Shown: positions 8,014-15,915 of the stretch, one piece after another
Layout: every line of letters starts with the position of its first letter
How positions within the stretch are numbered: the stretch's first letter is position 1
Origin: Synergistaceae bacterium UBA4088
GTDB lineage: Bacteria > Synergistota > Synergistia > Synergistales > Thermovirgaceae
DNA length: 21,299 bases
Direction of reading: 5' to 3'
NCBI GenBank assembly: GCA_002382605.1
Contig: DFYG01000082.1
Span: forward strand, 4,156 to 25,454
Notes under the pieces: model-generated
What the model was told of the DNA's origin: nothing
Databases searched by the model: none
What the model saw: only the letters and a program-made list of their open reading frames with translations
Position numbers and translations under genes: made by a program

Positions 8014-8387
8014 TGGCTTTCTTCCCCGGGCCGGAATACCTTATCCTCCGGGATCTCGAGTTTGTCAAGAATTGCCTCGATCTCTCTCGCTTTGTCTTCA
8101 GTGGTGTCATAAATGAAATGAAGTTCGGGGATTTTCCGGATTTTCATTTTTTTCCCCAGAAGGGATCTCAAAAGACCGGCTGAGCGCACAAGAGATCTTC
8201 TGACATTTTCCACGTTCTCCGGCGTGAGGGTCCTGAAATATACTTTAGCGTGAGAAAGATCTCTGCTGCACTCAACTTCCGAGAGGACGGCCTGCTTTAT
8301 ATCGTCATTCTTGACCCTTGTCATGATGAGATCGGATATCTCCCTTAAAAGTTCCTTGTTTATCCTTTCAATCCGAAAACCCGGCAT
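8010..8387 (-). CDS. rbfA: 30S ribosome-binding factor A
   Basis: RbfA is a KH-fold assembly factor that binds the 30S subunit and assists 16S rRNA 5'-end maturation. From the ATG at 8387 the product is 125 residues and begins MPGFRIERINKELLREISD, the expected family N-terminus. A GAGAGG site lies about 9 nt upstream. The open frame extends to a TTG at 8420 (136 residues), which is possible but lengthens the overlap with ylxP from 20 to 53 bp. The body has VSRDLSHAKVYF-like residues (SEVECSRDLSHAKVYF) and the C-terminal KIRKIPELHFIYDTTED, both standard. It lies between ylxP and nrnA in the rimP operon. Confidence 0.94.
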   Translation of the reverse strand: MPGFRIERINKELLREISDLIMTRVKNDDIKQAVLSEVECSRDLSHAKVYFRTLTPENVENVRRSLVRSAGLLRSLLGKKMKIRKIPELHFIYDTTEDKAREIEAILDKLEIPEDKVFRPGEESH

Positions 8388-8700
8388 TTCTCTCAACCTC
8401 TCGAGTTTCCCTGATGACAAAAAAGTCCCCGCTGTCCTCCATGTTGCGGATCAGCCTTTCCAGAGAGGAGATCCTCTCTTCAGTCGAAGAGCTCGACGAA
8501 GAGACGACTGAAAAGGCTAGACATGCATCCTGGTGGGATCCTTCGGGTCCTAGATCGGCAACGGAAACATTGAATCTGCTCCTGGCTTTCTCCAGGAGCG
8601 ATCTTGTCACCTGTCTCCGGTCCTTGAGACTGAATGAGTCAGGGATTTTGAGATGGATCACCAATAACCCTACAAAAGGACCGGAACATTCATTCTTCAA
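8368..8700 (-). CDS. ylxP: DUF503 protein, YlxP family
   Basis: This small protein of about 110 residues belongs to DUF503. The motif GLLVIHLKIPDSFSLKDRRQ (about 11-30) followed by RSRFNVSVADLG is diagnostic. The family sits between infB and rbfA in Firmicutes and other phyla, as here, and its role is poorly defined, though context points to translation or ribosome maturation. The start is TTG at 8700, overlapping the infB stop as TTGA, with GAGGA about 6-10 nt upstream. A run of six serines (about 67-72) in the middle of the chain is unusual. The 3' end overlaps rbfA. Confidence 0.9.
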   Translation of the reverse strand: MKNECSGPFVGLLVIHLKIPDSFSLKDRRQVTRSLLEKARSRFNVSVADLGPEGSHQDACLAFSVVSSSSSSTEERISSLERLIRNMEDSGDFFVIRETREVERNAGFSD

Positions 8701-10649
8701 TCCAGAGTCCTCTTCTCCTCAATAAGCTCAAAGGCTTCGACAATATCTCCTTCGCGAAAATCCTGGAGGTTGGAGAAACTCATTCCGCATTCATATCCTG
8801 CAGCCACTTCCCTGGCATCATCCTTGAATCTCTTCAGGGTAGTCAAAGAGCCTTCCCAGAAGACAACGCCTTCCCGTATGAGCCTGACCTTGGCGTTTCT
8901 TTTCATGACACCCTCTGTGACGTAACACCCTGCCACTTTTCCGGTCCTGGGTATCTTGAAAATTTCACGGATCTCCGCCTGTCCGAGAACATGTTCCCTT
9001 ATGGTCGGAGCAAGCATTCCTTCAAGTGCCGCCCTTACATCCTCAATGACATCATAGATGATCCTGTAAAGCCTTATCTGGACTCCCTCTTCATCCGCAA
9101 TTCTTTTTGCGTTGGGGTCGGGCCTTACGTTAAACCCTACGATGATCGCGTTGGAAGCGGAGGCGAGCATGACATCAGACTCTGATATCCTCCCGACGCC
9201 CTCATGAATGAACTGGATCACGACCTCGCTGGTCTCGTTCTTCTTCAATGAGGCCTTCAAGGCTTCCAGGGAACCCTGGACATCGCATTTAAGAACGATC
9301 GGAAGAGATGGAGTCTCTCCTGTCTGCATCCTTTCGTACATTTCTTCAAGAGTTATTCTTCTCATTGGTCCGAACTCGGATTCTCTACGGAAATTCTGTC
9401 TTTCGTCAAGGCAATTTCGGGCTTCCTTTTCAGTACCAACGACTGTGAAAATTTCACCAGGCTGGGGTACGCACGAAAAACCCAGGATCTCCACAGCAGT
9501 ACTGGGACCGGCAACATCGATCATTTTGCCGAAGTCGTCTATCATAGCCCGGATCTTGCCCCATGATGTTTCGGTCTGAATTATGTCTCCCCTTCGAAGG
9601 GATCCCTGCTGAACGAGAACGGTTGCTATCGGCCCCTTTCCCTTGTCAAGGCGGGCTTCAACGACGACCCCTTCAGGTGAAATGGATGGATCAGCCTTAA
9701 GTTCCTGCAGATCTGCGACGATAAGAACCATCTCAAGAAGTTGAGATATTCCCTGGCCCGTTACTGCGGATACGTCAACGGCAATGGTGTCTCCGCCCCA
9801 TTCCTCGGGAACAAGACCATAATCCGACAATTGCTGCCTTACCCGGTCAGGCCTGGCTCCCGGCTTGTCCGCTTTATTGACCGCGACAACGATAGGGACT
9901 CCGGACGCTTTTGCATGGTTGAGAGCCTCAATGGTCTGGGGTTTAACTCCATCGTCCGCCGCAACGACCAGAATTACAATATCCGTTGCCTGGGCTCCTC
10001 GCGCACGCATCGAAGTAAAAGCCTCGTGTCCCGGGGTATCCAGAAATACGATCCGTCTCCCATTGTGAACCACTGTCGATGCCCCGATGTGCTGGGTTAT
10101 ACCACCTGCCTCTGTTTCCGTGATCCTGGTGTTTCTAATATAGTCAAGGAGGGTTGTCTTTCCGTGATCGACATGCCCCATCACGGTTATGATGGGTGCC
10201 CTTTCAAGAAGATTGTCTCCTTTTGGTTTTGCTTTCCGGGGGGTCTCTGTTTTAATGGATCCCTCTTCAGGAGCTTCGGCGATTATCTCCTTCCCGAACT
10301 CTCTGGAAAGCACCTCGAGTATTTCGGCGCTTGCCGGGGAACTCGCGGGAACCATGTGTCCGGAAGACACAAGAACCTTCACGAGGTCGCCAGGCTTCTC
10401 TCCGAGAATCCGTGCTATATCAGCGATCTGGGCTCCAGGTGGCACGGAGATCCTGACGGCAGTTTCATCATTCTTCAAAGTTCCCTTTTTGTCACTCGAC
10501 AGGGCATCCTCGACCAGTTGAGCCGTAGCCGAGTCTATGGAACTCATGTGATTCTTTGCTTCAACGCCTAGATCCCTGAGAAGCCCCATCATTTCCTTGT
10601 TCGTTTTTCCAAGCATCTTGGCCAGTTCATATATCCTGATCTTGCTCAT
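8697..10649 (-). CDS. infB: Translation initiation factor IF-2
   Basis: IF-2 is the GTPase that places initiator fMet-tRNA on the 30S subunit and promotes subunit joining. From the ATG at 10649 the protein is 650 residues and begins [14 protein letters not shown], the standard IF2N start. A purine-rich AAGGGGG lies 9 nt upstream. An in-frame TTG at 10673 adds eight poorly conserved residues and is less likely. A first IF2N domain (1-52) and a second (about 65-120) are followed by a short linker. The G domain has GHVDHGKT (158-165), GGITQHIGA (182-190), DTPGH (204-208), NKAD (258-261) and a SAVTGQG loop. Domains II, III and the C-terminal fMet-tRNA-binding domain follow. The N-terminal extension is short compared with enterobacterial IF-2. 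The start overlaps ylxQ by 23 bp. Confidence 0.97.
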   Translation of the reverse strand: MSKIRIYELAKMLGKTNKEMMGLLRDLGVEAKNHMSSIDSATAQLVEDALSSDKKGTLKNDETAVRISVPPGAQIADIARILGEKPGDLVKVLVSSGHMVPASSPASAEILEVLSREFGKEIIAEAPEEGSIKTETPRKAKPKGDNLLERAPIITVMGHVDHGKTTLLDYIRNTRITETEAGGITQHIGASTVVHNGRRIVFLDTPGHEAFTSMRARGAQATDIVILVVAADDGVKPQTIEALNHAKASGVPIVVAVNKADKPGARPDRVRQQLSDYGLVPEEWGGDTIAVDVSAVTGQGISQLLEMVLIVADLQELKADPSISPEGVVVEARLDKGKGPIATVLVQQGSLRRGDIIQTETSWGKIRAMIDDFGKMIDVAGPSTAVEILGFSCVPQPGEIFTVVGTEKEARNCLDERQNFRRESEFGPMRRITLEEMYERMQTGETPSLPIVLKCDVQGSLEALKASLKKNETSEVVIQFIHEGVGRISESDVMLASASNAIIVGFNVRPDPNAKRIADEEGVQIRLYRIIYDVIEDVRAALEGMLAPTIREHVLGQAEIREIFKIPRTGKVAGCYVTEGVMKRNAKVRLIREGVVFWEGSLTTLKRFKDDAREVAAGYECGMSFSNLQDFREGDIVEAFELIEEKRTLD

Positions 10650-11010
10650 GTGCAGCAACCCCCTTCGTAACAAGCATCTCGATCCTGGATGTTAGTCCGT
10701 TTTCAAGAGGAAGACCGAGGATCTGTGTTCGTCCCATGGAAAAAACCTCTTCAACATGCGCCCTCGTCAAAAAATCAAGGACAATCACCCTGCATCGGCC
10801 CCTCCGCCTGTATCCTTCGAGCAGCGATGCGACATTTCTAGAATGATCGCTGGTCAGGAGGATAAGGAGTCGAGATCCTTTCCTAAGCTCTCTTTTTACA
10901 GAATCCTGACCCTTGACAAGAAATCCCGCCTTCAAGGCCAGCCCGAGAATATCCTTAATCTTGTCCAGAGATATCTCCTCCGTTATTTCCGTGAATAGTT
11001 TCCGTATCAC
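10627..11010 (-). CDS. ylxQ: L7Ae-family ribosomal protein-like, YlxQ
   Basis: This is a small RNA-binding protein of the L7Ae/L30e/S12e fold. The segment DKIKDILGLALKAGFLVKGQ followed by LLILLTSDHSRN is typical of the YlxQ group, which probably binds a kink-turn RNA or the ribosome. It lies between ylxR and infB, the canonical place. The start is uncertain. The GTG at 11010 gives 127 residues and a 56-bp overlap with ylxR but has no ribosome site. A CTG at 10968 (residue 15) is preceded by an excellent GGAGGAGA, gives a 14-bp overlap and matches the family N-terminus better. The stop codon overlaps the infB start. Confidence 0.88.
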   Translation of the reverse strand: MIRKLFTEITEEISLDKIKDILGLALKAGFLVKGQDSVKRELRKGSRLLILLTSDHSRNVASLLEGYRRRGRCRVIVLDFLTRAHVEEVFSMGRTQILGLPLENGLTSRIEMLVTKGVAAHEQDQDI

Positions 11011-11284
11011 CCAATCCGGAAAGTATCATGTCGTAGATCCGGTCAGGAACTGGAACTTTCAGAGAACGTGATAGCAGATTCCTTTTTTTTGCCCTTAGAA
11101 CGCAATCCATTTTTCTGCAAATGTAAACACCTCTGCCGGGTGCCCGTCCGGTTTGATCGGACACAACTTCACCGGATCGTTTTCTCACGATCCTGATCAG
11201 TTCGTTTTTGGGAAATTCACCGCCGCAACCTACGCAGGTTCTGGGTCTTTTCCTTTTAATGTTTCCTGAATCTTTGTCGGGCAT
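10955..11284 (-). CDS. ylxR: YlxR (DUF448) nucleic-acid-binding protein
   Basis: This is a 109-residue DUF448 protein. The family is a small basic RNA-binding fold encoded next to nusA, and has been linked to RNase P and to nucleoid-type regulation in some species. Diagnostic motifs are RTCVGCG (15-21) and GRGVYIC (50-56), with a KNELIRIVR stretch between them. The start is ATG at 11284 with a GAGGAAGAGA site directly upstream, inside the 3' end of nusA (55-bp overlap). The C-terminal 30 or so residues are longer than the DUF448 core and overlap the 5' end of ylxQ. Function in this organism is not resolved. Confidence 0.92.
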   Translation of the reverse strand: MPDKDSGNIKRKRPRTCVGCGGEFPKNELIRIVRKRSGEVVSDQTGRAPGRGVYICRKMDCVLRAKKRNLLSRSLKVPVPDRIYDMILSGLGDTETIHGNNGGDISGQD

Positions 11285-12387
11285 GTCTCTTCCTCTTCCG
11301 GAATAATGAGATCCTCGAACAAATCCTGCAGGGTTGGCAGTTTTTCAGGTTCAAGAACCTTAATATCAATCTTCCATTTGGTCAATCTTGCCGCAAGACG
11401 GACATTCTGCCCCGCTTTGCCAATAGCCAGAGAGAGGTGGTCCGGCCTGACGAAGACCTGGGCCAGTCTTTCCTGCTCCAGCACTGGCTCGACTTTTACA
11501 ACTCTTGCTGGTGAAAGCGCGTTCCGGATAAACAAAAGAGGGTCGCTGTTCCATATTACGATGTCTATCCGTTCGCCCCCCAACTCATGGCTGATCGATT
11601 TGATGCGTGATCCAGCGCTGCCTATGCAGGCACCCACAGGATCAACATTCGAGTCGAGCGTCGAAACAGCAACTTTTGCCCGTGCGCCTGATTCTCTGAC
11701 GATCTCCCTTATCTCAATGGTACCTTCCCGGATCTCGGGTATCTCAAGTTCCAGAAGTTTCCGCAAAAGAGCGGGATGGCTTCTTGAAACTACTATCCTT
11801 GGCCCCCTGGTGGTCTGCCGGACCTCAACAAGAAAAAATTTCATCCTGTTTCCAAGAGAGTAGGATTCGCCTACTATCCTTTCCTCACGGGGAAGGATCG
11901 CTTCAGTTCTGTCATTGAGGCTCACCAGAACTTGATCGTTCTCTGATTTGAAGATGACACCAGTGACCAGATCCCCGATCTTGTCGGAAAATTCCTCGTA
12001 AATAACCTGTCTTTCAGCGTCCTTAAGCCTCTGGATGATCACCTGCCGGGCTGTCTGGGCTGCTATTCGCCCAAATTTCTCCGGCTCAACCTCTACCCGT
12101 ACAATGTCTCCCACTGAGACATCACCGAGACCCAGTTTCCCGGCCTCCTCAAGGGAGATCTCGGTATCCTGATCAGAAACTTTTTCTACGATCTGGCGAA
12201 CCTCGCAGATGGATACCTCGCCGCTTTCAAGAGCAACGAAAACCTCGATGTTCTGGTTTCCTCCCCTGTATTTTCTATAGGCTGATATCATGGCAGCCTC
12301 AAGACCTGATGATATTACCTCAAGGGGAAGGTTCCTTTCCTGGGTGATCTGTTTCAAAGCGCGAACGAAATCGCGTCCTAGCTGCAT
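11230..12387 (-). CDS. nusA: Transcription termination/antitermination factor NusA
   Basis: NusA binds RNA polymerase and nascent RNA and modulates pausing, intrinsic termination and antitermination. It is 385 residues, with an N-terminal polymerase-binding domain (1 to about 125), an S1 domain (about 133-200, containing GVIFKSENDQVLVSL) and tandem KH domains. The KH region shows VDPVGACIGSAGSRIKSI and LSLAIGKAGQNVRLAARLT. The C-terminal acidic repeats of E. coli NusA are absent, as in most Gram-positive-like versions. The ATG at 12387 overlaps the rimP stop by one base and has a GGAGG site. NusA is known to regulate its own operon in E. coli, which matters because a terminator-like hairpin lies in the leader of this operon. 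Confidence 0.97.
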   Translation of the reverse strand: MQLGRDFVRALKQITQERNLPLEVISSGLEAAMISAYRKYRGGNQNIEVFVALESGEVSICEVRQIVEKVSDQDTEISLEEAGKLGLGDVSVGDIVRVEVEPEKFGRIAAQTARQVIIQRLKDAERQVIYEEFSDKIGDLVTGVIFKSENDQVLVSLNDRTEAILPREERIVGESYSLGNRMKFFLVEVRQTTRGPRIVVSRSHPALLRKLLELEIPEIREGTIEIREIVRESGARAKVAVSTLDSNVDPVGACIGSAGSRIKSISHELGGERIDIVIWNSDPLLFIRNALSPARVVKVEPVLEQERLAQVFVRPDHLSLAIGKAGQNVRLAARLTKWKIDIKVLEPEKLPTLQDLFEDLIIPEEEETCPTKIQETLKGKDPEPA

Positions 12388-12917
12388 TATCGCTGCCTCC
12401 TTCGGCTCTTTCCCTTTTTGATGGGTTTATTTGAGTCAGGCGGTTCAAAGACAAGATTCGCCTTCAAAATATTTTCGAAGAGAATATTCAGACTTCCGGC
12501 CTCGGAATCAACAAGGACGATCCTTCCTTCGATCGCGGATTCGATGATCCCCTTTATGGTTTTTCTTCCATCGACTGCTTCCCGGAGCTTGATCCTTGCC
12601 ATTTCTCCAGCGAACCGCGTAAAGTCTTCAAACCTGGTCAGGGGCCTATCCACACCAGGAGAACTTACCTGGAGATAGTATCTTTCAGGAAGGCACTCTT
12701 CCCCTTCATCCAGAACTTTACCCAGGCGCCGGGATACTATTTCGCAATCCTTGACGTTGATGCCGTCTGGGCTATCAATGAAAACCCGAAGAACGGAATG
12801 TCCATCCTCCACGGTGAGTTCGGAGCAGACACACTCATAACCGGAACTCTCGACCAGTTCCCGGATATTGTCATGGATACGGTGACCCGCTATCCCATGC
12901 TCCTTTTTCACCATCAT
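12387..12917 (-). CDS. rimP: Ribosome maturation factor RimP
   Basis: RimP is a cytoplasmic factor needed for 30S subunit maturation. From the ATG at 12917 the product is 176 residues. A GGTGG lies 7 nt upstream, and the frame extends to a TTG at 12935 without a ribosome site. A second ATG follows directly at 12914. Family segments are ELVESSGYECVCSELTVE, LRVFIDSPDGINVKDCEIVS and YYLQVSSPGVDRPLTRFEDF (the SSPG-DRPL signature). The basic tail ends KKGKSRRRQR. It is the first gene of the rimP-nusA-infB operon, about 95 nt downstream of a strong promoter and about 30 nt downstream of a hairpin with a U-tract. Confidence 0.95.
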   Translation of the reverse strand: MMVKKEHGIAGHRIHDNIRELVESSGYECVCSELTVEDGHSVLRVFIDSPDGINVKDCEIVSRRLGKVLDEGEECLPERYYLQVSSPGVDRPLTRFEDFTRFAGEMARIKLREAVDGRKTIKGIIESAIEGRIVLVDSEAGSLNILFENILKANLVFEPPDSNKPIKKGKSRRRQR

Positions 12918-12947
12918 ATTCACCACCCAAAGCAAGAAATTTCAGAT

Positions 12948-12982
12948 AAAAGGCGAAGAGCAGAATTTTCCTGCTCTTCGCC
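12948..12982 (-). terminator. Terminator-like hairpin in the rimP leader (probable attenuator)
   Basis: A perfect 12-bp inverted repeat, GGCGAAGAGCAG and CTGCTCTTCGCC (12952-12982), has a 7-nt loop and is followed on the minus strand by TTTTATCTG. It is 150 nt downstream of the guaB stop but lies between the rimP promoter (-10 at 13019-13024) and the rimP ATG (12917). Every transcript from that promoter must cross it. The U-tract is short, so termination may be partial. It could also stop guaB read-through. Confidence 0.8.
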
Positions 12983-13018
12983 CTGGCTTGAAGCATTTAA
13001 AGGCGGTTCTACCCGGAG

Positions 13019-13048
13019 ATTATAGCACGCATTAAGTAAAAATATCAA
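13019..13048 (-). promoter_or_regulatory. Sigma-70 promoter of the rimP-nusA-infB operon
   Basis: On the minus strand, a perfect TATAAT (13019-13024) is preceded by TG one base upstream (TGCTATAAT, extended -10). TTGATA (13043-13048, five of six matches) lies upstream with an 18-bp spacer. The predicted transcription start is near 13012, giving a leader of about 95 nt before rimP. It is the strongest promoter-like sequence seen in the window and sits in the largest intergenic gap. Confidence 0.85.
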
Positions 13049-13070
13049 TACACACGCCTCGATCCGCTAA

Positions 13071-13119
13071 ATGAGCCCGCAGGATCACAGGGCATGAACT
13101 TGATCCGGCAACAGCTCAT
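13071..13119 (-). other. Nested inverted repeats just after guaB
   Basis: Directly after the guaB stop, ATGAGC and GCTCAT form an outer 6-bp stem. Between them GGATCA and TGATCC form a second 6-bp stem. The RNA could fold into an extended hairpin that ends before ATTTAGC. The U-tract is poor, so this is only a candidate terminator or 3'-end stabilising structure for guaB. Confidence 0.4.
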
Positions 13120-13124
13120 TGAAC

Positions 13125-14600
13125 TTATTCCATTCTGTAATTTGGAGCCTCCTTTGTAATAACGACATCATGAGGGTGGCTCTCCTTGACTCCTGCGCCA
13201 GTTATTCTTACAAACCGGGCGTTTTCCTGCAAAACCCGGATGTCACGGGCACCGACATATCCCATGCCTGATCTCAATCCGCCTATCAACTGGTATACTA
13301 TTGCGCTCATCGGTCCTTTATATGCCACAAGTCCTTCTATCCCTTCCGGGACCAGTTTCTCGTCGGATTGACCCTCCTGGAAATACCTGTCGCTGCTTTC
13401 TCCTTCCTTCATCGCTCCAAGAGAACCCATTCCCCTGTAACTTTTGAATGACCTCCCCCTGTATATAACGACTTCGCCCGGGCTCTCGTCAGTCCCTCCA
13501 AAAAGGGAACCGATCATGACCGAATCGGCTCCGGCCGCAAGCGCCTTTACAACATCGCCAGAGTATCGTATCCCTCCGTCAGCTATGACCGTCTTCCCCA
13601 TGGAGTGGGCTACCCTTGCGACATCCATTACTGCCGAAAGCTGGGGAACACCGATCCCCGCAATGATCCTTGTTGTACAAATAGATCCGGGACCTACTCC
13701 CACCTTTACTGCATCTGCTCCAGCCTCAAGAAGAGCCTTCGCTGCTTCGCCGGTTGCGATGTTCCCGCCAACAAGAGATATCTCTCTGAAGTTCTTGCGG
13801 ATAACGCGAACCATATCAATAACGGATCTCGAGTGTCCATGCGCGGTATCCACGACAAGAACGTCTATTCCGGCTTCGACAAGATTTCCCGCTCGCTCCA
13901 TTGCTCCGCTACCGACTCCCAGAGCTGCACCTACACGGAGGCGCCCCCTGGAGTCCTTTGAGGCCTGCGGAAAATCCCGGGCTTTCTGAATGTCCTTTAT
14001 CGTGATGAGACCTTTAAGGATCCCGTTTCCGTCAACTATTGGAAGTTTTTCAATTTTGTGTTTCATAAGTATTCTTGTCGCACCCTCGAGATCAGTGCCA
14101 ACAGAAGCGGTTACAAGGTTTTCATGTGTCATGACCTGGCTTATTGGCTGATCAAAATCGGTTACGAAACGAAGATCCCTGTTCGTGATAATACCAACAA
14201 GTTTCTGCTTTTCATCAACGATCGGGACTCCGGAAATATGGTAGTTCGACATCAATTCTACGGCATCCCTGACCAGATCCCTCGGGTGAAGAAAGAACGG
14301 GTCGACAATTACCCCCGATTCCGAGCGTTTGACCTTGTCGACTTCGGCTACCTGTCTTTCGGCGCTCATATTCCTGTGGATAATACCTATTCCTCCCTCT
14401 CTTGCAAGAGCTATCGCAAGGCGGCTTTCCGTGACTGTATCCATCGCCGCACTACAGAAAGGGATATTCAGGCTGATATCTGGAGTAAGAAAGGTACCAA
14501 CATCGACTTCCGCGGGGAGGACATCGCTGTATGAGGGGACCAGAAGCATATCATCGAACGTAAAACTGTCCCCAAGGATTTTATTGCGGGATCCCTCCAT
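13125..14600 (-). CDS. guaB: IMP dehydrogenase
   Basis: GuaB oxidises IMP to XMP with NAD+, the committed step of guanine nucleotide synthesis. It is 491 residues, the standard length. The catalytic barrel starts with [17 protein letters not shown]. Two CBS domains occupy about 95-210 and may bind adenine or guanine nucleotides. The active-site loop is [10 protein letters not shown] with Cys308. [11 protein letters not shown], the flap residues and [11 protein letters not shown] are all present. The start is ATG at 14600 with a strong GAGGAGGT 7 nt upstream. The gene is flanked by the ispDF terminator and the rimP promoter, so it is probably transcribed alone. No clear promoter hexamers were found in the 107 bases upstream, and no guanine riboswitch was recognised. 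Confidence 0.97.
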   Translation of the reverse strand: MEGSRNKILGDSFTFDDMLLVPSYSDVLPAEVDVGTFLTPDISLNIPFCSAAMDTVTESRLAIALAREGGIGIIHRNMSAERQVAEVDKVKRSESGVIVDPFFLHPRDLVRDAVELMSNYHISGVPIVDEKQKLVGIITNRDLRFVTDFDQPISQVMTHENLVTASVGTDLEGATRILMKHKIEKLPIVDGNGILKGLITIKDIQKARDFPQASKDSRGRLRVGAALGVGSGAMERAGNLVEAGIDVLVVDTAHGHSRSVIDMVRVIRKNFREISLVGGNIATGEAAKALLEAGADAVKVGVGPGSICTTRIIAGIGVPQLSAVMDVARVAHSMGKTVIADGGIRYSGDVVKALAAGADSVMIGSLFGGTDESPGEVVIYRGRSFKSYRGMGSLGAMKEGESSDRYFQEGQSDEKLVPEGIEGLVAYKGPMSAIVYQLIGGLRSGMGYVGARDIRVLQENARFVRITGAGVKESHPHDVVITKEAPNYRME

Positions 14601-14706
14601 TGCTGTACCTCCTCAGATATTCAAATTTCAGGACCGAAAAAATGATCGAAGGAATTTTGCGGTGCTGGCAGAGAGTCTACACCCAAAAAAGCGACTGGCG
14701 CAACAG

Positions 14707-14737
14707 AAAAGACCAGGCCATTCCGAAGATCCTGGTC
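14707..14737 (-). terminator. Intrinsic terminator of the ATPase-ispDF transcript
   Basis: GACCAGG and CCTGGTC (14711-14737) form a 7-bp stem with a 13-nt loop containing a UUCG-type core. The minus strand continues with TTTTCTG. The hairpin begins on the last base of the ispDF stop codon, so it ends this long operon and separates it from guaB. Confidence 0.8.
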
Positions 14738-15915
14738 TATTCAGGATCAAACTGGCTCTCAGGCAGGGGATCGAAGGAGCTGATAGTTGCCACAACCCAG
14801 CAGGCGAACGCTTCTCCGTTCCCGATAGCTCCGGTCTTCTCTCCTGATTTGGCCTTGATCGTCAGGTTGCCCTCCGCTTCACAAAAAAGAACTGCGCTCA
14901 GTGTTCTTTCAATCTCTTCTATCCAGGGAGCGAGCTTCGGGACCTGGGCATTGACGACAGCATCAACCGATCGAACCCGAAAACCCCTGTCGCGGATCAT
15001 TACTACTACATTCTCAAGGAGATCAAGGCTGCATGCATTTTTATAACCAGGGTCAGAGGAGGGAAATATCGTTCCAATATCCGGGAGCCCTGCCGCACCG
15101 AGTATGGCGTCCGCTATGGAGTGACAGAGAATGTCCCCATCAGAGTGTCCGGCAAGCCCGAGAAAAAAGGGGATCCGGACCCCGCCGAGAATTAATGAGC
15201 GTCCTGGACATAGAGGGTGAATATCGTAACCGAGCCCTGTTCTTGTTTCCACGGCCCCCAGGGCTGCTATCCTTGCCATACGCAGGTCGTCCGGGTAGGT
15301 AATTTTGAAGTTCATCCTCTCTCCTTGCACCCAGGAGATTTTTCTCCCGGCGGATATCCACGCCTCAGCCTCATCGGCTACTTCACAGTTCCCGGCTACC
15401 AGTACCTCCTCCAGGGCCTTTGCTGGAAAAGCCTGCGGGGTCTGGGTAAGGCGAAATTGCGATCTTTCGCAATATCCTGCGATGCTGTCACCTTCCATGA
15501 CCTTAAGGGAATCCGGGACCGGAAGCAAGGGGACAGCCGCTCCCCTGGCAAAAGCCTCCTCCATCACCTTGCGGCAGAGAGCATTTGATGCAAAGGGTCG
15601 AGCCGCGTCGTGTATCAAACACCATTCACAACTTGACGCACGCAGCCCCGCCATGACCGAATCCCGCCTTGTTTCTCCTCCAGCGGTCAGTTTGAGGCTT
15701 ATCCGTGTCCTGAAACGTTCAATGTCGAATCTGTCCATCAATTTATGGGGAACTACTACAATGATCTCGAATATTCCAGATCTTTCCAGAGAACAGGCCT
15801 TCCTTGCCGACCACTCCCACAGAGGCCATTCTCCGAGAAGTTCCAGCTGTTTCGGTTGTTCCCCAAAACGGCTTCCCTTGCCTGCCGCGACAAGAATAAA
15901 TGACCATCGGGTCAA
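14737..15915 (-). CDS. ispDF: Bifunctional IspD/IspF isoprenoid enzyme
   Basis: This fused protein of 392 residues carries two non-consecutive steps of the MEP pathway. IspD (2-C-methyl-D-erythritol 4-phosphate cytidylyltransferase, about 1-222) shows VAAGKGSRFGEQPKQ (9-23), HDAARPF, TQTPQAF and KITYPDDL. IspF (MECDP synthase, from about 224) shows GLGYDIHP with metal ligands D231 and H233. GLAGHSDGDILCH follows, with H265 as the third ligand, then GAAGLPDIG and KAKSGEKTGAIGNGEA. Both halves look intact. The start is TTG at 15915, overlapping the upstream stop as TTGA, with AGAGGTG about 5 nt away. In Bacillus, yacL, ispD and ispF are adjacent, which matches the neighbour here. Fusions of this kind are best known in alpha- and epsilon-proteobacteria. 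Confidence 0.96.
   Translation of the reverse strand: MTRWSFILVAAGKGSRFGEQPKQLELLGEWPLWEWSARKACSLERSGIFEIIVVVPHKLMDRFDIERFRTRISLKLTAGGETRRDSVMAGLRASSCEWCLIHDAARPFASNALCRKVMEEAFARGAAVPLLPVPDSLKVMEGDSIAGYCERSQFRLTQTPQAFPAKALEEVLVAGNCEVADEAEAWISAGRKISWVQGERMNFKITYPDDLRMARIAALGAVETRTGLGYDIHPLCPGRSLILGGVRIPFFLGLAGHSDGDILCHSIADAILGAAGLPDIGTIFPSSDPGYKNACSLDLLENVVVMIRDRGFRVRSVDAVVNAQVPKLAPWIEEIERTLSAVLFCEAEGNLTIKAKSGEKTGAIGNGEAFACWVVATISSFDPLPESQFDPE

Noticed and set aside
8504..8521. Six-serine run in YlxP as a possible sequencing error or repeat expansion
   Set aside because: The codons are mixed (TCG, TCT, AGC and similar), so it is not a simple repeat, and the frame continues normally.
9741..10571. 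Plus-strand open frame of 276 codons
   Set aside because: It is antisense to the IF-2 G domain, with no recognisable motif and no ribosome site.
12871..12996. Minus-strand 41-codon frame (begins MLQARAKSRK) crossing the rimP leader hairpin, a possible leader peptide
   Set aside because: No Shine-Dalgarno precedes its ATG, and it has no run of regulatory codons. It could be tested by ribosome profiling but I would not annotate it.
14601..14706. Promoter or guanine riboswitch upstream of guaB
   Set aside because: No pair of hexamers with acceptable match and spacing was found, and no purine-riboswitch core was recognised in this 106-nt gap.
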